A stretch of DNA of 19,771 nucleotides from NCBI GenBank assembly GCA_900756495.1, contig CAAEKI010000071.1, positions 1-19,771 of the forward strand, in the 5' to 3' direction. The translations under genes and the position numbers were made by a program. Shown piece by piece: positions 14,750-19,771 of the stretch (the stretch's first letter is position 1; each line of letters begins with the position of its first letter). A model generated the notes under the pieces. It was not told where the DNA came from and did no database searches. It saw nothing but the letters and a program-made list of their open reading frames with translations. Source of the DNA: an uncultured Oscillospiraceae bacterium (GTDB lineage: Bacteria; Bacillota; Clostridia; Oscillospirales; Oscillospiraceae).

Positions 14750-17218
14750 ATGGCGCAGAACATGGGAAGCAGAGGCTTTTTTGAGCGGCTGGCTACATTT
14801 ATTGTAGACAAGAGAAATCTGATTCTGTTTCTGTATATTGGGACGCTGATGTTCTCAGTGGTATCTCAGGGATGGGTGGCGGTCTGCAACGATCTGACGG
14901 CTTATCTGCCCGCCGACACGGAGACGCGCAGGGGACTGACTCTGATGGAGGAGGAGTTTACTACCTACGGTACTGCTCGGGTAATGGTATCCAACGTGAC
15001 GGCAGAGATCGCGGAACAGCTGGCAGATGAATTGGGGGGCATCAGTGGCGTAGCTTTCGTAGACTTTGACGGCGGCGCTGAACATTTTAAGGGGACGAAT
15101 GCCCTCTTTGATGTCACATTTGATGGGGAGGCGGAGGATAGAAAGAGTTTGGCGGCAATGGACGCGCTGAGGGAGGCGTTGGCGGATTACGACTGCTACA
15201 TCTCCAGTGAGGTCGGAAGTTCCGGGGCAGAAACGCTGGCAAAGGAGATGAATCTGATTATGGCGGTGGCCGCCGCCGTCATTGTCTTGGTGCTGCTTTT
15301 GACTTCCCGGACCTATGCTGAAATTCCAGTGCTAATCCTTACTTTCGGCGCCGCAGCGCTCCTCAACATGGGAACCAATTACTGGCTGAAGGAAATCTCG
15401 TTTGTCTCCAATTCAGTAACAGTGGTTCTGCAGTTGGCTTTGTCTATCGACTATGCCATCATACTGCTCCATCGCTTTACCGAGGAACGGGAGCTCCACG
15501 ACCCCCGATGCGCCTGTATCAATGCGCTGAAAGCGGCTATTCCAGAGATTTCAGCAAGCAGTCTGACCACAATTTCGGGTTTGGCAGCTATGATGTTCAT
15601 GCAGTACCGCATTGGCTTCGATCTGGGGTTGGTGCTTATTAAGGCCATATTGTTCAGTATGCTCTCTGTATTTACCCTGATGCCGAGCCTGTTGCTGCTC
15701 TTCTCCAACGCCATTGACCGGAGCGGACACCGGAACTTTGTCCCCCGGATTGACCTGTGGGGAAAATTCGTCATTAAGACCCGATATGTAGTAGCGCCTC
15801 TTTTTTGTGTGCTTCTGGTTGCCGGATTCTTCCTGTCTTCTCAATGCCCCTATGCCTATGGAGAGAGTAACCTGGATACTGCGCGGAAAAATGAGAGCCA
15901 GGTCGCTGAAGAGCGCATCAGCGATATCTTTGGCAGCCAGAACATGCTTGCGCTTCTGGTGCCGCAGGGAAACTATGGCAGCGAGAAGGCGCTGCTGAAG
16001 CACCTGGAGAGCTACGATGAGGTTGACTATGTTCTGGGACTTGCCAATACAGAGGCTATGGAAGGCTATACCCTGACCGATAAGCTGACACCCCGCCAGT
16101 TTTCAGAGATGACGGATGTGGATTACGAACTGATACGTCTGCTCTATGCCGCCTATGCTGCCGACCAGGAGGAATACGGCCAGGTGGTCAGCGGACTGGA
16201 CACCTATGCCGTCCCACTCATGGACATGTTTTTATTTCTCTATGATCAGAAGTCGGAGGGCTATGTTACCCTGGACGACGCTTTGTCAGAGGAGCTGGAC
16301 GACATGTATATTCAGCTGACTCGGGCCAGAGCGCAGCTCCAGGGAGAGCAGTACTCCCGCCTGCTGATCAGCCTGGAGCTGCCTGAGGAGAGCCAGGAGA
16401 CCTTTGATTTTCTTCAGACCATCCGCGGGGCGGCGGCTCGGTATTATGGCTCCGGTCAGAGTGTTTTGGTTGGAAATTCCACCAGCGACTACGACCAGTC
16501 GGTCTCTTTTGCACGGGATAATGTTATCATCAGCGTACTTACAGTGGTCTTTGTGATTCTGGTGCTCCTCTTTACTTTTAAGTCTGCAGGTCTGCCTGTG
16601 CTGCTGATTCTCATTATCCAGGGCAGCGTCTGGCTCAACTTTTCGTTCCCCACACTGACGAATACCCCGGTCTTTTTCCTGAGCTACCTCATCGTTACTG
16701 CAATTCAAATGGGGGCCAACATCGACTATGCTATCGTGATTTCAAGCCGGTATCATGAGCTTAAACAACAGCTTCCGGCCCGGGAGGCCATCATAGAGAG
16801 CTTAAATCTGGCCTTCCCTACGGTGCTGACTTCGGGTACTATTTTGGCTGTAGCCGGTATCCTGATTAGCCAGCTCTCTTCCAATCCGGTAATCGTAGGT
16901 ATTGGCGCATGCCTGGGCAGGGGGACGATTATTTCTATGGTTTTGGTTATGGGCGTTCTGCCACAGATCCTGATTTTAGGTGATCTACTGGTAGAGAAGA
17001 CACGGTTTCATCTGAAAATGCCTGAATTAACCCGCAGCGCCAACGGTACTATCTTTGTGGATGGCCGGGTGCGGGGACGTATCTCCGGTGTGGTGGACGC
17101 CACCATACGCGGCGTCATACACGGCGAAGTTTCAGCCATTGTGGAGGCGGGAGCACTCAGTGAGGATCCGGAAAGGGAGGAGGGGAAGTCCGATGAGACG
17201 CAAATGCCTGATGCGTAG
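14750..17218 (+). CDS. MMPL/RND superfamily transporter with a bactofilin-like C-terminal tail
   Basis: An 822-residue membrane transporter of the MMPL branch of the RND superfamily. Each half has one helix, a large outside domain and a five-helix bundle. Intramembrane Asp-Tyr pairs occur in both halves, LSIDYAIIL (Asp234-Tyr235) and GANIDYAIVI (Asp659-Tyr660), matching the proton-relay pairs known in MmpL3. Thus proton-driven export of lipids or other hydrophobic compounds is expected. After the last helix, residues ~765-801 have a hexad-like pattern (GTIFVDGRVRGRISG, then VIHGEVSAIVEAG) like a bactofilin or beta-helix, in the cytoplasm. The ATG at 14750 has AGGAG 11 nt upstream; an in-frame ATG at 14741 is only 2 nt from it, so the start is somewhat uncertain. 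It overlaps the next gene by 26 bp. Confidence 0.9.
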   Translation: MAQNMGSRGFFERLATFIVDKRNLILFLYIGTLMFSVVSQGWVAVCNDLTAYLPADTETRRGLTLMEEEFTTYGTARVMVSNVTAEIAEQLADELGGISGVAFVDFDGGAEHFKGTNALFDVTFDGEAEDRKSLAAMDALREALADYDCYISSEVGSSGAETLAKEMNLIMAVAAAVIVLVLLLTSRTYAEIPVLILTFGAAALLNMGTNYWLKEISFVSNSVTVVLQLALSIDYAIILLHRFTEERELHDPRCACINALKAAIPEISASSLTTISGLAAMMFMQYRIGFDLGLVLIKAILFSMLSVFTLMPSLLLLFSNAIDRSGHRNFVPRIDLWGKFVIKTRYVVAPLFCVLLVAGFFLSSQCPYAYGESNLDTARKNESQVAEERISDIFGSQNMLALLVPQGNYGSEKALLKHLESYDEVDYVLGLANTEAMEGYTLTDKLTPRQFSEMTDVDYELIRLLYAAYAADQEEYGQVVSGLDTYAVPLMDMFLFLYDQKSEGYVTLDDALSEELDDMYIQLTRARAQLQGEQYSRLLISLELPEESQETFDFLQTIRGAAARYYGSGQSVLVGNSTSDYDQSVSFARDNVIISVLTVVFVILVLLFTFKSAGLPVLLILIIQGSVWLNFSFPTLTNTPVFFLSYLIVTAIQMGANIDYAIVISSRYHELKQQLPAREAIIESLNLAFPTVLTSGTILAVAGILISQLSSNPVIVGIGACLGRGTIISMVLVMGVLPQILILGDLLVEKTRFHLKMPELTRSANGTIFVDGRVRGRISGVVDATIRGVIHGEVSAIVEAGALSEDPEREEGKSDETQMPDA

Positions 17219-19771
17219 TTCAGCACTCTTTTTGCTCACAGCTCTTCTGCTCACTCTGACAGCCCCGGCTTGGGGGGCGTCTGAGAATGGAGAGACTGTG
17301 ATCATCTGGACGGGAGAAGAATTTGCAGACTTTTCCCGCCGCTGTTCCCTTGATACCTGGTCTCAAGGGAAGACTGTGGTATTAAAAGCGGATATCGATT
17401 TGAAAGGAATCTCGTTTTCTCCCATTCCCTCCTTTGGAGGCAGTTTTGATGGGCAGGGACACCGGGTTACCGGCTTTACGCTGACCGGAGCAGGCAGCAA
17501 TCAGGGCCTGTTTCGATATATTCAGCAGGACGGCCAGGTGCGAAATCTTATCGTAGAGGGCCGGATAGAGCCCGCGGGGAGCGCCGGAAATGTTGGAGGC
17601 ATTGCGGGCAGCAACAGCGGTATCATCTCCAACTGTATTTTTAATGGCGAAGTGGCCGGAAAGGATACGGTGGGAGGCTTAGCAGGACTGAACACAGCCG
17701 CTGGAAAGCTGGTGAACTGTACCGCCTCCGCCAACGTAACCGGGGAACACTATGTAGGGGGCGTGGTTGGACGGAATTTGGGAAGTCTTGTGCAGTGTGA
17801 GAACAGCGGCGGGGTTAATATCACTGAAGTCAAGGCAACTGTGGCGGTGGAAGAGTTGGACTTGACTCAGCTTAACGCCACCGAAAATATTCCATCCAGC
17901 ACCGACATTGGAGGTATCGCGGGCTTTTCCACGGGAATCATTCAGGGCTGCCGCAATACTGGGTCCGTGGGGTATGAACATGTGGGCTACAATGTGGGCG
18001 GTATTGTTGGCCGGCAGTCAGGCTATCTGGACGGCTGTTCCAACAGCGGCACAGTCCGCGGACGAAAGGATGTGGGCGGTATTGCAGGACAGTTGGAACC
18101 CGAACTGCTGCTGACCTACAGTGAAAGTGCGCTCAATCGTCTCTGGGATGAACTGGATGCACTCCAAAAGCTGATGGATCAGTCTTTGGATGAAGCAGGG
18201 GATTCCTCACATGCCGTCTCTGCACAGCTGTCTGTTCTATCCGGCCGGACTTCGGAGGTGAAGGACTCTGCCGCAGCTTTGAGTGACGCTTTTGTCCAGT
18301 GGGCCGATGGCGGGATAGATGCCGTGAACGACGTGTCGGCGCGGATTTCCTGGACATTGGATCAGATGGATCCGGCGCTGTATTCCGCTCAGGAGTCTGT
18401 GGAACAGATGGAGGAGGCGGCCCGCCAACTTAGAAAAGCACTGGATGAGGGCTCACTTGCGGCTGATTTGGGACGTGACGCCGCCGCCGACCTTCGCTTG
18501 GCGGTGGAGGAGGCAGAGCGTGCCTTGAGTCGGACTTCGGCAGCGTTTGCGGAGATCAGAAAGGGATTGGATGCCCTGCGGAAGAACTTGGGAGACAACG
18601 AGACACTGTCAGAAGCGCTCTATGAACTGTCTGCCGGGCTGGCTGACCTAAGCAAGTCCTGTCAAGAGGTGGAAAGCGCCTTTCAAGCGCTCCTGCAGGC
18701 AATGAGAGCGGGAGACACCGAGATCTGGTCGAACCCGGCTTGGGCAGAACTGCGCCAGGGAATAACGGCATTGGGAGAATCCATGAAGGAAATTGCTCGC
18801 GCGATAGATACATTGTCTGCAGCATTAAAGGACTGGGACATTGGGGCAATCACAGATCTGTTCTCCCTTATAGCCTCTGCCTTTGACGGCTTGGCTGAAG
18901 CTGGGGCGGACATGTCAGAGGCGGCAGATGACGTGTGTGCTGCGCTGGACGATTTGACAGGAGCAGGTGATTCGCTCCGCGATGCAGCCGATATATTAGG
19001 CCAGGCTGCCGGCAGTTTATCAGGCGGGGCGGGCAGCCTGGCTGACGCGATAGAGGAGATGCGCAGGATCGTCCGGGCGCTTGCCGACAAACCCTCTATA
19101 CAATTAACCCCTTTGGACGATGGTATAACAGAAAAGGGTGATGTGCTCAACGAGGCTCTTTCCGGCCTGATGGACGAGGCGGACAGGCTCAACAGTGTTA
19201 TGGATTCTGCTTCTGAAAGCTTACTGGACAATCTGCGGGCCATTAGCGCCCAGATGGGAAATGTCACAGATGCGCTGCGCCAGGCTGTGGAGGCTGGACA
19301 GGAGAGCAGTTCAGAGGATTACTTTGAGGATGTCTCTGACCAAAACGGTAGGCAAAACAGCGATGCGGGAACCATCTCCTCATCCCAAAATACCGGGATT
19401 GTGGAGGGAGATGTGAATGTGGCCGGTATCGTCGGTTCTATGGCAGTAGAATATGACTTCGATCCGGAAGACGATCTGACCGAGCGTGGAAGCCGCTCTG
19501 CCGATTTTCGTTTTCAAGCCAAGGCGGTTGTGAGAAGCTGCATAAATGCCGGGAAAGTGACTGCCAGGAAGGACTACGTGGGCGGCATCGCGGGCCGAAT
19601 GGATTTGGGCAGCCTGTCTGACTCAGAGAGCTATGGTCCTGTGACAAGCACCGGCGGGGACTACGTCGGCGGCGTGGCCGGAGCGTCCCGGGCGGCAATT
19701 CGGGACTGTTGGGTGAAGTGTACCCTGTCCGGCCGGGACTATGTAGGAGGTGTGGCAGGTCTGGGGGAGAC
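17193..19771 (+). CDS. Secreted GLUG-repeat protein with a long helical insert (3' end outside window)
   Basis: A secreted surface protein, 859 residues seen and still open at the window edge. A signal peptide (basic MRRKCLMR, hydrophobic core, cleavage near AWG-A at ~29) is followed by a beta-rich domain. Then come six GLUG-like repeats with the core [VI]GG[ILV][AV]G at residues 134, 160, 188, 239, 268 and 294. From about 305 to 735 the sequence switches to alpha-helical, Ala/Leu/Ser/Asp-rich segments (LSAGLADLS, GSLSGGAGSLADAIEEM) like the rod parts of YhgE/Pip or YueB proteins. Four more repeats then follow at 743, 796, 825 and 851. GGGAGGAGGGG lies just before the ATG, and the gene overlaps the MMPL gene by 26 bp. 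Function is unknown; work with the transporter at the cell surface is inferred. Confidence 0.9.
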   Translation, partial: MRRKCLMRSSALFLLTALLLTLTAPAWGASENGETVIIWTGEEFADFSRRCSLDTWSQGKTVVLKADIDLKGISFSPIPSFGGSFDGQGHRVTGFTLTGAGSNQGLFRYIQQDGQVRNLIVEGRIEPAGSAGNVGGIAGSNSGIISNCIFNGEVAGKDTVGGLAGLNTAAGKLVNCTASANVTGEHYVGGVVGRNLGSLVQCENSGGVNITEVKATVAVEELDLTQLNATENIPSSTDIGGIAGFSTGIIQGCRNTGSVGYEHVGYNVGGIVGRQSGYLDGCSNSGTVRGRKDVGGIAGQLEPELLLTYSESALNRLWDELDALQKLMDQSLDEAGDSSHAVSAQLSVLSGRTSEVKDSAAALSDAFVQWADGGIDAVNDVSARISWTLDQMDPALYSAQESVEQMEEAARQLRKALDEGSLAADLGRDAAADLRLAVEEAERALSRTSAAFAEIRKGLDALRKNLGDNETLSEALYELSAGLADLSKSCQEVESAFQALLQAMRAGDTEIWSNPAWAELRQGITALGESMKEIARAIDTLSAALKDWDIGAITDLFSLIASAFDGLAEAGADMSEAADDVCAALDDLTGAGDSLRDAADILGQAAGSLSGGAGSLADAIEEMRRIVRALADKPSIQLTPLDDGITEKGDVLNEALSGLMDEADRLNSVMDSASESLLDNLRAISAQMGNVTDALRQAVEAGQESSSEDYFEDVSDQNGRQNSDAGTISSSQNTGIVEGDVNVAGIVGSMAVEYDFDPEDDLTERGSRSADFRFQAKAVVRSCINAGKVTARKDYVGGIAGRMDLGSLSDSESYGPVTSTGGDYVGGVAGASRAAIRDCWVKCTLSGRDYVGGVAGLGE

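Noticed and set aside
1..19771. CRISPR arrays, transposases, attachment sites, tRNAs
   Set aside because: No regularly spaced direct repeats, transposase or integrase motifs, or tRNA-like cloverleafs were seen on reading both strands. A covariance-model scan was not possible here.

Overview
The window reads as a GC-rich chromosomal segment of an anaerobic Firmicute, most like gut Oscillospiraceae (Flavonifractor/Lawsonibacter type). That placement is inference from formate-tetrahydrofolate ligase, strong AGGAGG-type ribosome binding sites, sigma-A promoters and GLUG-repeat surface proteins; no rRNA, tRNA or phylogenetic marker is present to prove it. No CRISPR array, insertion sequence, integrase or tRNA was seen.

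Layout. (1) 1-1579, minus: fhs, cut by the left edge, with a good promoter. (2) 1753-2938, minus: an ECF sigma factor and its zinc-finger membrane anti-sigma factor, overlapping by 14 bp. A 13-bp-stem hairpin separates them from the next gene. (3) 3056-8341: a divergent tetR and a three-gene ABC export operon (ATPase, double-FtsX permease, lipoprotein adaptor). Two near-identical 16-bp dyads lie between the divergent genes, one overlapping the operon's -35 box. (4) 8487-10147: a decaying pair, an AraC-type regulator with two +1 frameshifts and an EamA/DMT transporter with a stop, frame changes and a lost C-terminus. (5) 10439-11314: a DUF6282-type putative metallohydrolase, convergent with (6) 11360-13508, minus: an MFS transporter and an aldo/keto reductase with Gln at the catalytic His position. 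(7) 13664-14242, minus: a second TetR, divergent from (8) 14404-19771: a small beta-rich protein, an MMPL/RND transporter with a bactofilin-like tail, and a secreted GLUG-repeat protein with a long helical insert, running off the right edge.

The common theme is export across the envelope: an ABC-adaptor system, a dead DMT transporter, an MFS pump and an MMPL transporter, most beside their own regulator. The least familiar part is the 14404-19771 operon. Its MMPL and GLUG genes overlap by 26 bp, so they are probably made together. The substrate and the role of the GLUG protein cannot be read from sequence.
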